Assembly (NCBI GenBank): GCA_020854915.1
Contig: JAHKLT010000044.1
Span: 1 to 47,199, forward strand
Length of the DNA: 47,199 nucleotides
Direction of reading: 5' to 3'
Source of the DNA: Methanobacteriaceae archaeon
GTDB taxonomy: Archaea > Methanobacteriota > Methanobacteria > Methanobacteriales > Methanobacteriaceae
The notes under the pieces were generated by a model. That model was not told the origin of the DNA, did not search any database, and worked only from the letters and a program-made list of their open reading frames with translations. The position numbers were made by a program, and so were the translations under genes. This document shows, one piece after another, positions 8,478 through 18,600 of this stretch (position 1 is its first letter; each line of letters opens with the position of its first letter).

Positions 8478-10772
8478 ATGAAAACAAAAAAAATATTAAC
8501 AGAAGGAATCGTCCAAGGAGTAGGATTTAGGCCATTTATATATAGATTAGCTTATGAATTTGATTTAAAAGGTTATGTTAGGAATTTGGGAAATGTTGTT
8601 GAAATTATTTTACAAGGAAAAGAAGATGATTTTAATAATTTTTTAAAAAAACTAAAGAATAATCCTCCACCAATCGCTAGAATTGATTCTATAAAAATAG
8701 AAGAAATAGATTGTAAAAAGTTTAATGAATTCAAGATTCTTGAAAGTAAGTCAAAATATTCTGGAGTATCTACTATTCCCCCAGATATATCAATATGTGA
8801 TAACTGTCTAAGTGAAATCCAAGATCCAAATAACAGGAGATATAAACATCCTTTTAATGCTTGTACTGATTGTGGTCCACGATTTACATTAATTGAAAGT
8901 GTTCCATATGATAGAGATAAAACATCAATGAATGATTTTCCATTATGCGATAAATGTTTAGAAGAATATGAAAATCCCCAAGATAGACGTTATCATGGTG
9001 AAGCTATTTGTTGTAGTGATTGTGGTCCTCAAATGGAACTTTATAACAATGAAAAAGAAAAGATAAAATGTGAAAACCCTATAGAAATAGCTAGAGAGTA
9101 TTTAAAAAAAGGAAAAATAATAGTTATTAAAGGAATTGGTGGAACACATTTAGTTGTTGATGCTGGTAATGATGATTCAATAAAAACTTTAAGAAATAGA
9201 TTAAATAGACCTAATCAACCATTTGCTGTTATGAGTAAAGATTTAAAAACTATTAAAAATTTTTGTGAAATATCTAAAAAAGAAGAAAACACATTGATTT
9301 CTAATAAAAGACCTATAGTAGTTTTAAATAAAAGTAAAGATTATTCTTTTTCAAACTATTTAGCTCCAGAATTACATAATATTGGTGTAATGTTACCTTA
9401 TTCACCTATGCATTATTTGATGTTTGATGATGATTTAAAAACTGTTGTTATGACATCAGCTAATGTTCCTGGAGAACCGATGATGATTGAAAATTCAGAG
9501 ATTTTAGAATTAAATAATATAGCTGATTTTTTTTTAATACATAATAGGAGAATTATAAATAGATGTGATGATTCTGTTATAAGGTTTAGAAATAATGAAC
9601 TTTCATTTATTAGAAGATCAAGAAGTTACACCCCAGAACCTTATAAAATTACTTCTAAATTTTCAATTAATGATTTGAATGTTTTATCTCTAGGACCAGA
9701 ACTTGATGTTACATTTGCAATTAAAAAAGAAAACTTAATTTATCCTTCACAGCATATTGGAAATACAAATAAATATAAAACTTTAGAGTTTTTAAAAGAA
9801 GCTATTAATCATATGATGAGAATAACAAAAACAAGTGATTTTGATATAATAGCTCATGATATGCATCCTCAATTTTTCACAACAAGATTAGCTAAAGAAT
9901 TAGCTAGTGAATTTAATGCAGATTTATTAGAAGTTCAACATCATCATGCCCATACTGCATCTCTTGGAAATGATAATGACATTGAAAAATTCGTGGCAAT
10001 TTGTGCAGATGGTACAGGTTATGGTGCAGATAACACAAGTTGGGGAGGAGAAATATTATATACTGATATAAAAAGTTTTAAAAGATTAGGCTCTTTAAGT
10101 ACACAAATAATGCCTGGTGGAGATATTTCAACGAAATATCCAGCAAGAATGCTTGAGTCTATTTTATATAAAAATTTTGAAAAAGAAGATTTAGAAAATT
10201 TAATGATAAATAACTATAAAAATTACTTTAAACATGATGAGAAAGAAATTAAAAATGTTTTAAAACAAATTGATTCTAATTTAAATGTTTCTCTAACAAC
10301 TAGTACTGGAAGAATACTTGACAGTGTATCTGTTGCTTTAAATATTTGTGGTATGAGAACTTATGAAGGAGAATGTTCTATGAAATTAGAATCATTTGCT
10401 AAAAAAGCTTATGGGAATTTAGAAATACCACCAATAATCAAGAATGAGAATAAGCGTTTAGTTTTAGATACATCAGATTTATTGTATAATGTTATTAAGT
10501 TAATTGAAAAAGGAGAAAATAAAAAAGAAATAGCTGCAGCTAGTCAAAATACTATAAGTGATGGTTTAAGTGAAATAGCTATTAAGTCTGCTTCTAAAAG
10601 TAAAGTAGATACTATTGGTATTACAGGTGGTGTTTTCTATAATGAAGCTATTACAAAAAAATGTAGAGAAAATATTGAAGATAATGGTTTTAATTTTATA
10701 GAACATAAAAATACATGTCCAGGAGATGGATCAGTATCTTTAGGTCAATCTATTATTGCAAGTTTAAAATAG
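8478..10772 (+). CDS. hypF: [NiFe]-hydrogenase maturation carbamoyltransferase HypF
   Basis: HypF uses carbamoyl phosphate and ATP to make carbamoyl-adenylate and transfers the carbamoyl group to the C-terminal Cys of HypE, supplying CN ligands of the NiFe centre. The 764 residues show the complete order. The acylphosphatase domain (GIVQGVGFRPFIYRL, residues 1-90) comes first. Paired zinc fingers follow (CDNCLSE...CTDCGP and CDKCLEE...CSDCGP, about 105-190). Next are a YrdC-like domain (about 195-380, with KGIGGTHLVVDA and TSANVPGEP) and a Kae1-like C-terminal domain with VQHHHAHTAS and ADGTGYG. Length is normal. It is placed directly behind the frameshifted MBL gene. Its likely clients here are the FrhA-type hydrogenases; frhADGB lies 24 kb away in the same window. 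Confidence 0.97.
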   Translation: MKTKKILTEGIVQGVGFRPFIYRLAYEFDLKGYVRNLGNVVEIILQGKEDDFNNFLKKLKNNPPPIARIDSIKIEEIDCKKFNEFKILESKSKYSGVSTIPPDISICDNCLSEIQDPNNRRYKHPFNACTDCGPRFTLIESVPYDRDKTSMNDFPLCDKCLEEYENPQDRRYHGEAICCSDCGPQMELYNNEKEKIKCENPIEIAREYLKKGKIIVIKGIGGTHLVVDAGNDDSIKTLRNRLNRPNQPFAVMSKDLKTIKNFCEISKKEENTLISNKRPIVVLNKSKDYSFSNYLAPELHNIGVMLPYSPMHYLMFDDDLKTVVMTSANVPGEPMMIENSEILELNNIADFFLIHNRRIINRCDDSVIRFRNNELSFIRRSRSYTPEPYKITSKFSINDLNVLSLGPELDVTFAIKKENLIYPSQHIGNTNKYKTLEFLKEAINHMMRITKTSDFDIIAHDMHPQFFTTRLAKELASEFNADLLEVQHHHAHTASLGNDNDIEKFVAICADGTGYGADNTSWGGEILYTDIKSFKRLGSLSTQIMPGGDISTKYPARMLESILYKNFEKEDLENLMINNYKNYFKHDEKEIKNVLKQIDSNLNVSLTTSTGRILDSVSVALNICGMRTYEGECSMKLESFAKKAYGNLEIPPIIKNENKRLVLDTSDLLYNVIKLIEKGENKKEIAAASQNTISDGLSEIAIKSASKSKVDTIGITGGVFYNEAITKKCRENIEDNGFNFIEHKNTCPGDGSVSLGQSIIASLK

Positions 10773-10774
10773 AA

Positions 10775-11377
10775 TTATTTATTTTTATATGTTCTCTCTA
10801 AAATATATTCAGCTCTTTCTTTAAGATTATCATATAATCTTACTTGATTTTTCAACTCTTCAATAGCCTCTGATTGACCATTATCGATTCTTTTTTCAAT
10901 ATCTAATAATTTAGACCATTCATCACCTGATGGAAGTTGTAATTTATCTAATAATCCTTCAGTAATATCTATAGAAAAACTATTCTTTGTAATAGATATA
11001 TTAATATTTACCTCATGAGGCATATCATAATATTTACGAGGTCTACCTCTTACAATTTTTTTATAAGAGGAGTTTAATATCCCAATTGCTTCCATAGCTC
11101 TCAAATGTTCAATAATAGCTTTTTGGCCAATATTTAATTCTGTAGATATTTCACTGACAAATTTAGGTTCTTCTTTTAAAAGATTTATAATATCTCTTCG
11201 TGTTTTACAACCCATAACATCTAAAATATCTTCCATATTTAGGTTAGAAAAACTATTATCAAAATCACCTCTTATTTCAAGCCTATTATCTTTTTCATAG
11301 ATATTTGAATCAATATAAAAACCAAAGTCATTATTTGAAGAATTTTGATTTTTTTTGTTTTTATCTATATTATTCAT
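10775..11377 (-). CDS. Phr-type ArsR-family heat-shock regulator
   Basis: This protein has 200 residues. A winged helix-turn-helix at about 48-118 reads LDVMGCKTRRDIINLL, FVSEISTELNIGQKAIIEHL and a wing with RGRPRKYYDM. From memory these segments closely follow Phr of Pyrococcus furiosus, the ArsR-family repressor of archaeal heat-shock genes. The 47-residue N-terminal tail is polar and Asn/Lys-rich and has no counterpart there; an internal Met at 47 is an alternative start. The C-terminal half is helical (dimerisation or coiled coil). The gene is divergent from grpE-dnaK-dnaJ, with Phr-like operator copies in between, which supports control of that operon and of itself. There is no ribosome binding site; the TATA position suggests a leaderless mRNA. 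Confidence 0.85.
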   Translation of the reverse strand: MNNIDKNKKNQNSSNNDFGFYIDSNIYEKDNRLEIRGDFDNSFSNLNMEDILDVMGCKTRRDIINLLKEEPKFVSEISTELNIGQKAIIEHLRAMEAIGILNSSYKKIVRGRPRKYYDMPHEVNINISITKNSFSIDITEGLLDKLQLPSGDEWSKLLDIEKRIDNGQSEAIEELKNQVRLYDNLKERAEYILERTYKNK

Positions 11378-11400
11378 AAATATACTTTTATATCGAAACC

Positions 11401-11409
11401 TTTATATAA
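11401..11409 (-). promoter_or_regulatory. TATA box of the phr-like gene
   Basis: TTATATAAA on the minus strand, centred about 28 bases before the ATG at 11377. Transcription would start almost at the start codon, fitting the missing ribosome binding site. The first operator copy overlaps its upstream edge. Confidence 0.55.
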
Positions 11410-11421
11410 CTTTTTGTTACT
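11406..11421. promoter_or_regulatory. Phr-like operator, copy 1
   Basis: ATAACTTTTTGTTACT contains the perfect inverted repeat TAAC-ttttt-GTTA. This agrees with the core T-n-AC-n5-GT-n-A of the Phr consensus as I recall it from Pyrococcus; the left flank TTTA-TA also fits. It touches the TATA box of the regulator gene. Confidence 0.65.
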
Positions 11422-11438
11422 ATAATAATATGAGAAAG

Positions 11439-11454
11439 ATAACTTTTTGTTACT
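11439..11454. promoter_or_regulatory. Phr-like operator, copy 2
   Basis: Identical 16-bp copy of the site at 11406-11421, with a period of 33 bp (about three helical turns). It ends 11 bases before the TATA box of the grpE operon, so a bound protein would lie at or just upstream of the BRE of that promoter. Confidence 0.65.
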
Positions 11455-11465
11455 TTAATATTTGG

Positions 11466-11474
11466 TATAAAAAT
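11466..11474 (+). promoter_or_regulatory. TATA box of the grpE-dnaK operon
   Basis: TATAAAAAT on the plus strand. A start about 25 bases further on, near 11497, would leave a leader of roughly 140 bases before grpE. Confidence 0.5.
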
Positions 11475-11486
11475 AGACTTAATATT

Positions 11487-11579
11487 TAGCTATTGTTTAA
11501 CCCATTTCCTATATGTCCATAAATTTCCCCAATTAAGAATATTAAAGTTCAAAAAGCGAAGACTCATAAACAATAGCTA
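11487..11579 (+). repeat. 13-bp perfect inverted repeat around the grpE leader
   Basis: TAGCTATTGTTTA (11487-11499) is the exact reverse complement of TAAACAATAGCTA (11567-11579), with 67 bases between. The left arm coincides with the expected transcription start, so the pair could be an RNA stem only if transcription begins a little upstream; otherwise it is a DNA-level element. There is no open reading frame inside. Confidence 0.6.
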
Positions 11580-11634
11580 TTTTATTAAGTTTTAATCTAC
11601 TCAACATTAATAAAAAAACCTAAAAGGTGAACTG

Positions 11635-12192
11635 ATGGCTAATGAGAAAAAAAAAATAGATCTTGAGAATGAAATTGAAGAATTAAAATCTCAAGTAAAA
11701 GAAGCTAGTGAAAAAATAGCTTCACAAAATGAAGAATTAGCTAAACTTAAAGAAAGTCTTGAAGAAGAAACAAAACAAAAAGAAGAATATATTTCTCATA
11801 GTCAAAGACTTCAAGCAGACTTTGAAAACTTTAAAAAACAAACTGAAAAAAGAAATAAAGAAATCATTGCATATGCAAATGAATCATTAATTATGAATAT
11901 TTTAGATAGTTATGAAGACCTTGGAAGAGCATTAAATAATTCTAAAAATGAAAAAGAATTAAAAGAAGGTGTTGAACTAATATATTCAAAATTAAAAAAT
12001 GAATTAAAAAAAGAAGGCTTAGAAGAGATTAAAGCAACAGGTGAACAATTTGATCCATTTAAGCATGAAGCTCTTATGGCTGAAGAAAATGATGACTTTA
12101 AAAATAATGAGATTATTGAAGAATTAATCAAAGGATATTCTCTAAAAGACAAAGTAATCAAATATTCAAAAGTTAAAGTTTGTAAAAAATAA
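11635..12192 (+). CDS. grpE: Nucleotide exchange factor GrpE
   Basis: GrpE exchanges ADP for ATP on DnaK. The 185 residues have the family layout. A long N-terminal coiled coil (about 1-95, rich in Glu/Lys heptads) includes [17 protein letters not shown], the most conserved segment of the family. A C-terminal beta domain follows with [12 protein letters not shown] and [12 protein letters not shown]. The start ATG lies behind AGGTGA. It is the first gene of a grpE-dnaK-dnaJ order with short gaps (54 and 144 bases). These bacterial-type chaperones are found only in some archaea and are generally regarded as acquired from bacteria. Confidence 0.96.
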   Translation: MANEKKKIDLENEIEELKSQVKEASEKIASQNEELAKLKESLEEETKQKEEYISHSQRLQADFENFKKQTEKRNKEIIAYANESLIMNILDSYEDLGRALNNSKNEKELKEGVELIYSKLKNELKKEGLEEIKATGEQFDPFKHEALMAEENDDFKNNEIIEELIKGYSLKDKVIKYSKVKVCKK

Positions 12193-12246
12193 GTTTAAGT
12201 TAAAAAAATCAAATTTATAAAAAATCATTCAAAAAAAGTGATAATT

Positions 12247-14121
12247 ATGGCAGATAATAATACAAAAAAAGAAAAAATTATTGGAATTGACCTTGGAACA
12301 AGTAATTCAGCAGCTTCTGTACTTATAGGTGGAAAACCTACTGTAATACCAAGTGCAGAAGGTGCAAGTCAATATGGAAAAGCATTTCCAAGTTATGTTG
12401 CTTTTACAGAAGATGGTCAAAAATTAGTTGGTGAACCTGCTAAAAGACAAGCAGTAACTAATCCTGAAAACACAATTAGTGCAATTAAAAGAAGTATGGG
12501 TACTGATCGCAAAGTAAAAGCACAAGGAAAAGAATATAGTCCTCAAGAAATATCTGCATTTATTTTACAAAAAATTAAAAAAGATGCAGAATCTTTCCTT
12601 GGAGAATCAGTTGAAAAAGCTGTTATTACAGTACCAGCATACTTTGATGATAATCAAAGAACTGCAACAAAAGATGCAGGAACTATTGCAGGACTCGATG
12701 TTGTAAGACTTGTTAACGAACCAACTGCAGCAAGTTTAGCATATGGTATCGATAAACAAAGCGATGATGATGTTAATATTCTTGTATTTGATTTAGGTGG
12801 AGGTACCTTAGATGTAACCATTATGGAATTTGGTGGAGGAGTATTTGAAGTAAAATCCACAAGTGGTGATACAAAACTTGGTGGAACAGATATGGATGAT
12901 ATTATTTTAAAATATTTATCTGATGAATTCCAAAAAGAAAACAATATTAACCTTATGGATGATGATCAAGCTATTCAAAGAATTAGAGAAGCTGCAGAAA
13001 AAGCAAAAATCGAATTATCTACAACTTTAACAACTGAAATCAATTTACCATTTATTACTATGGGTAGTGATGGATCTCCAAAAAATTTAATTTCAACATT
13101 AACACGAGCAAAACTTGAAGAGTTAGTTGATCCAGTAGTGAAAAGATGTAGTAATCCAATGGATCAATCATTAAAAGATGCTAAAATGAGTAAAAATGAC
13201 ATTGGAAAAATTATTCTTGTAGGTGGACCAACAAGAATGCCTATTGTTCAAGAATTTGTTGAAAAATTCATTGGTAAACCAGTAGAAAGAGGTATTGACC
13301 CAATGGAATGTGTAGCTATGGGAGCTGCAATTCAAGGAGGAGTATTAGCTGGTGAAATTAAAGATTTAGTTTTACTTGATGTAACTCCATTATCTCTTGG
13401 AATTGAAACATTAGGTTCTGTTTCAACAAAACTTATTGATAGAAATACAACAATTCCTGCTAAAAAAAGCCAAGTATTTTCAACAGCAGCAGATAATCAA
13501 ACTTCTGTTGATATTCATGTATTACAAGGTGAACGTCCAATGGCAAATGATAATACAACACTCGGCAGATTCCAATTAGTAGGAATAGCACCAGCTCCAA
13601 GAGGAATGCCTCAAATTGAAGTAACCTTTGATATTGATGCAAATGGTATATTAAATGTTTCTGCAAAAGATCAGGGAACTGGTAAAGAACAAGCAATTAC
13701 AATTACAGCACCAAATAAATTATCTGAAGATGAAATAGACCAAAAAGTAAAAGAAGCAGAAGTGCATGCTGAAGAAGATAAGAAAAAACAAGAAGAAATT
13801 GAAGTTAGAAACAATGCAGACTCAATGATTTATACTGCTGAGAAGACTTTAGAGGACTTAAAAGACAAAATTTCTGATGATGAAAAATCAAAAATAGAAA
13901 AATTAGTTGGTGAACTTAGAGAAATCATTAGTGGAGATGATATTGCAGCTATTAAAGATAAAACTGAAGAATTAACAAATATTGTCCAAGAAGTTGGTGC
14001 AAAAATTTATCAAGAAGCAGCACAAGCACAACAAGAAGCAGCACAAAGTCAAGAACAATCAGATGATTCTTCTAACGATGATGACACCATTGATGCAGAC
14101 TATAAAGTAAAAGATGAATAA
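12247..14121 (+). CDS. dnaK: Chaperone DnaK (Hsp70)
   Basis: This is an ATP-driven Hsp70 chaperone that binds exposed hydrophobic segments. The N-terminal ATPase domain shows [15 protein letters not shown] (phosphate 1), [38 protein letters not shown] (phosphate 2) and [10 protein letters not shown] (adenosine motif). The linker [14 protein letters not shown] leads into the substrate-binding domain, and the C-terminal lid ends in an acidic tail ([16 protein letters not shown]) as in bacterial DnaK. I chose the ATG at 12247 because it directly follows GTGATAATT; an upstream GTG at 12238 is part of that ribosome binding site. The product is then 624 residues. Confidence 0.97.
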   Translation: MADNNTKKEKIIGIDLGTSNSAASVLIGGKPTVIPSAEGASQYGKAFPSYVAFTEDGQKLVGEPAKRQAVTNPENTISAIKRSMGTDRKVKAQGKEYSPQEISAFILQKIKKDAESFLGESVEKAVITVPAYFDDNQRTATKDAGTIAGLDVVRLVNEPTAASLAYGIDKQSDDDVNILVFDLGGGTLDVTIMEFGGGVFEVKSTSGDTKLGGTDMDDIILKYLSDEFQKENNINLMDDDQAIQRIREAAEKAKIELSTTLTTEINLPFITMGSDGSPKNLISTLTRAKLEELVDPVVKRCSNPMDQSLKDAKMSKNDIGKIILVGGPTRMPIVQEFVEKFIGKPVERGIDPMECVAMGAAIQGGVLAGEIKDLVLLDVTPLSLGIETLGSVSTKLIDRNTTIPAKKSQVFSTAADNQTSVDIHVLQGERPMANDNTTLGRFQLVGIAPAPRGMPQIEVTFDIDANGILNVSAKDQGTGKEQAITITAPNKLSEDEIDQKVKEAEVHAEEDKKKQEEIEVRNNADSMIYTAEKTLEDLKDKISDDEKSKIEKLVGELREIISGDDIAAIKDKTEELTNIVQEVGAKIYQEAAQAQQEAAQSQEQSDDSSNDDDTIDADYKVKDE

Positions 14122-14168
14122 ATAAAAAATAATTTTTTTAATTTTTTAATTTATGACTTAAAATAAGC

Positions 14169-14179
14169 TATATATAACA
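14169..14179 (+). promoter_or_regulatory. Possible separate TATA box for dnaJ
   Basis: CTATATATAAC in the 144-base gap between dnaK and dnaJ, about 90 bases before the dnaJ start. T-runs just behind the dnaK stop (14126-14150) could end part of the upstream transcript. No Phr-like site is seen here. Confidence 0.35.
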
Positions 14180-14265
14180 ATAATTAGAATCAAAAATCAA
14201 ATTAAGTCAAAAATTTTAAAATAATTAAAATTATTTTTTTTAAATAAATTTTTTAAGGTGAACAA

Positions 14266-15417
14266 ATGGCAGAAAAACGTGATTACTATGATGTCCTTGG
14301 AGTAGATAAAGATGCTAGTGAAAAAGAAATTAAAAAAGCTTATCGTGATTTAGCTATTAAATACCACCCAGATGTTAGTGAAGAAGAAGAAGCTTCAGAA
14401 AAATTTAAAGAAATAAGTGAAGCTTATGCTGTTTTATCAGATAATGATAAAAAACAAAAATATGACCAATTTGGACATGCTGGAATGGATGGATTTTCTG
14501 CTGAAGACATGTATCAGAATATAAACTTTGAAGATATTTTCCAAGGCTTTGATGTAGGAAATATATTTGAAATGTTTGGTTTTGGAGGAGGTGGATTTGG
14601 TAGAAGTAATGCTAATCAACCTCAAAGAGGCTCAGACATATACACTGAAGTTTCAATAAGCTTAGAAGAAGCTTTCTCAGGTGTTGAAAAAGAAATAAAA
14701 ATTAATTTAGATAAATTATGTCCAGTATGTGATGGATCTAAATCAAAACCTGGATCTAATCCTAAAACATGTGAAACTTGTCAAGGTACTGGACAAGTAA
14801 AACAAGTAACCAACACTCTTCTTGGACAAATGATGAATGTTCGCCCATGTAGAGATTGTGGTGGAACTGGAAAAATTATTACAGATCCCTGCACAGAATG
14901 TAATGGAAAAGGAAAAGTTCGTGGAACTAAATTAATATCTCTAGATATCCCTCAAGGAATTGATGATGGAGATAGGATGAGAGTTTCTGGTGAAGGAAAT
15001 AGTGGTGATAGTCCTGGTTTAAAGGGAGATTTAATTGTTTCAATTCATGTTGAAAAGAATAAAACATTTGAAAGAGAAGGACAACATTTATACTACGAAA
15101 AACAGATCAGTTTTGTTCAAGCAAGTTTAGGAGACAAACTAAATATACCAACGATTGATGGAAAAACATTAGAAATTAAAGTTGCATCTGGAACTCAAAG
15201 TGGAACAGTAGTAAAACTTAGAAATCAAGGAATGCCCACTACAAGAAGTAAAATAAGAGGTAATCTTTTTGTTGAACTTGTTGTTGTAATTCCTCAAAAA
15301 TTAAATAAAAAACAAACAGAACTTTTAGAAGAATTTGCAGAAATTAGTGGTGAAGAAATTCATAAATATGAAAAAGGATTCTTCGATAAAGTTAAAGATG
15401 CAATGAACTCAAAATAA
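14266..15417 (+). CDS. dnaJ: Co-chaperone DnaJ (Hsp40, type I)
   Basis: DnaJ delivers clients to DnaK and stimulates its ATPase. In the 383 residues the J domain occupies 1-70 with the catalytic HPD in IKYHPDVS. A Gly/Phe-rich part follows ([11 protein letters not shown], about 100-112). The zinc domain has four C-x-x-C repeats ([32 protein letters not shown]; about 151-223), the first with a degenerate end. The C-terminal client-binding domains complete the protein. The start ATG follows AAGGTGAACAA. It is the last gene of the heat-shock cluster and is convergent with the adhesin at 15642. Confidence 0.97.
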   Translation: MAEKRDYYDVLGVDKDASEKEIKKAYRDLAIKYHPDVSEEEEASEKFKEISEAYAVLSDNDKKQKYDQFGHAGMDGFSAEDMYQNINFEDIFQGFDVGNIFEMFGFGGGGFGRSNANQPQRGSDIYTEVSISLEEAFSGVEKEIKINLDKLCPVCDGSKSKPGSNPKTCETCQGTGQVKQVTNTLLGQMMNVRPCRDCGGTGKIITDPCTECNGKGKVRGTKLISLDIPQGIDDGDRMRVSGEGNSGDSPGLKGDLIVSIHVEKNKTFEREGQHLYYEKQISFVQASLGDKLNIPTIDGKTLEIKVASGTQSGTVVKLRNQGMPTTRSKIRGNLFVELVVVIPQKLNKKQTELLEEFAEISGEEIHKYEKGFFDKVKDAMNSK

Positions 15418-15428
15418 ATGCTTAAAAA

Positions 15429-15455
15429 CATTCTCTTTTTTTAATTTTTTAAAAT
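15429..15455 (+). terminator. T-rich terminator behind dnaJ
   Basis: Two consecutive T-runs (CTCTTTTTTTAATTTTTT) start about 14 bases after the dnaJ stop, the usual archaeal intrinsic termination signal. The rest of the gap to 15641 is AT-rich; just behind the convergent adhesin stop it holds two tandem AAATAGCTATTT palindromes (about 15624-15650). Confidence 0.5.
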
Positions 15456-15641
15456 TTATTTGTATACATCTATATACATACAAACACATAATACAATTTT
15501 TCTATTAATACTTATTTTAAAAGAAAGTTCAACTTATCAAATATTAAATCTATGAAAAAATAGCAATTTAATTAATCGAATTTTTAATTTAATCGATAGA
15601 AATTTTGAAAAAGAAAATAAAAAAATAGCTATTTAAAATAG

Positions 15642-18600
15642 CTATTTAATTAATATTAAATTTGAAGTTTTATAACCTTCATACTCTGCTGTTGCAATAT
15701 AAGCATTAGGACTTAAATTAATGTTTAATTTAGCAACACCATCAGAACCAGTTGTTCTAACATAGAAAACACCATTAATATTAATAGTAACATTCTTACC
15801 AGGTAAAAGTTTACCAGATGTATCACGAAGTGTAACTTCATAAGGTTTACGATCACTAGTAGTCATGTTAACATTTTTACCATACAAAGTAGGATAAACA
15901 GTGATATCATTACTTATTAAAAGACCACTTTGAGGATGTTCTACAGTAATAACATATTGACCTGGGTTTAAATTAATAGACAAACTAGCTATTCCTTTAT
16001 CATCAGTAGTTCTTTTATAAAATACACCATTGATATTCATACTTACTTCAGTATTTTTTAAAGGATTACCTTGATAATCAAGAACCTCTACTGAGAATTT
16101 TTCAGGACCTTTATAGAATTTTTCTAAATCAGAAGATTTAAGAGTAGTTAAAACATTAATAAGATTAGAATGTTTTTCTAAAGTTAATGGATTTGTAGCA
16201 GTTATAGTGTATTTTTTAGGATTTAAATTAATAGATAATTTAGCAACACCATTTTCATCAGTAGTTCTTTTATAGAAAACACCATTAATATTAAATTCAA
16301 CATCAGTATTCTTTAAAATATTACCTTGTTTATCATAAAAAGTAGCATAATATTGACTATCGTTTCTAAAGTATTTTACTAAATCTTTTCCAGTAACAGT
16401 TGGTTTAATTAAAACTGTATTTTCAACAGTGACACTAGAATAATTTTCATCTCCATCAAACTTAACCGTAGCTTTGTATTCACCAGAATCTAAATTAAGA
16501 GCAATACTAGCCTGACCTTTGCTATCAGTAGTTTTTTCATAAGATACTCCATTAATAGTGAAAATAACAACTTTATTTACAAAAGGATTATGATTACTAT
16601 CAAGTAATGTTGCAGAATATCTAGAATCATCTTTATAAAACATGGTTACATTATTAGCACTTAAATAAACTGGATTTGCATTACCTAAATACAAATTAGC
16701 TGATGTAGAGTTAGCCAAATAATTTTTACTTTCAGAAATATTTACAGAAATTGGATACTTACCATATGTTAATGTACTAGGTAATTTCCAATTGAAGATA
16801 GCTACACCATTAGCACCAGTAGTATTTTTACCAATATATCTATTCCCATCCCTATAAAATTCAACAGTTATTCCAGAAATAGGGTTATTAAGTTTATCTT
16901 TAACAGTAGTAGTTAAAAGAACTGTTTGCCCAGGTAAAGATTTTATATCTTTATATTCAGCTATTAATACTCCTTTATTAATAGTTAGATTTGAAGTAGC
17001 TTCTTCAGTCCTATAATTAAATTCACTAATAATAGCTTTGATTTCATAACTACCAATACCATAAGTTTCATTTAATTTATATTTATATGATGCAACACCA
17101 TTAACAGCTTTTGACTGGCCAACATAAGTTTTACCTATATAAAATTTAACATTAGAATTTCCACCATCATTAACTTTAACATTAAAAACAATTTCCTCAT
17201 CAAAAATAGTTACAATTGGATCAAAAACAATACCTCCAAAGTAATAAAAGTAATTATCATGAACTTGATTATTAGAGGATCCATTTACAGAACTATCTCC
17301 AATTTTATCTTTAGATTTAAGATAATTATTACTTACATTATTATTTGCTCCATTTGCAATATTTACAGAATAATTTCCTAAGGTAGTAATCCAATTATCT
17401 TGTATTTCATTACCATTAGATTGGTTTAAAAATATTCCAGAATTTCCTTGTTTTATAGCATCATGATTTGTGAAATTTAAAATTCCATTATTACCTAATG
17501 CAGAAATATTATTTTTGTAAATTGTATTATTTGACATCTTATATCCTGCAATACCATAAACATATTTTCCAACACCATACAAGTGATTAGATTCAATTAC
17601 ATTATTAGTTGAATCAAATGCTTCAATAAGATAATTAATATCAGCAGAAGTATTAACTTTATTATCAATGATATTCATATCTTGAGCTATTTCAAGAGTG
17701 ATACCATAAGCAAGTCTTTCAGAAACTATATTAATCTCATTTCCAATAACATCATTGGCTGTTGAATGATATCCTGAAATAAAACCAGTAGCAAAATTAT
17801 ATCCTTTTACATTAACTTTGTTATATGCAAATGTGTTATTTCTAGCATATTTCCCTTCTCCAGAGTTTGTTGGAGCACCAATTACACCAAAACCATAAAC
17901 ATAATTATCTTTACCTTCAACAGTAATGTTATTGTATTCAATAACATTATCATATGAATCAAAGTACAAATCAATACCAACAATAGAATTAGTATATAAA
18001 GTACCATTTACATTTTTTTCATATGCATTATTTACTAAAGAGCTAACTTTAACACTATTATTAGATATTATATTACTTGAAGAGTATATTGTAAGAATAC
18101 CATAAGTTTTATAAAGTTCAGGAACATTATTTCCACCACCAATAGATTGTTCACCCTCATAACTATAAAGAGAACCTGTACCAATAGTTGTTACTTTATT
18201 ATTTATAAATTTAGAATTTTCTACACCATAAGCTAAAAGAGTGTAAGTTAAATTACCACCAGATGAAATTAAATTATTATTATAAACATTAACATTACCA
18301 GATTGGAAAACATATATTGCATATGCAGCACGTTTATCAGTTACATTAATAGTATTATTTCGTATAACAACTTTATAAACTCCATCAATAAAGATACCCC
18401 ACTGATTACTTAGATTATGATTATTATTCAAAATATTTAAGTTTTCAATTAGAACTGAACCAGATTGAACTTTTATTGTTGAATTATAAAAATTTACTTT
18501 ATTTCCAGTTAATTTTACACTTAAATCAATTATCATGTCTTTATTATAAAAATCACCAATAAAATTTAAGATATCACCATTTTTCAAACTTGTCTTATTT

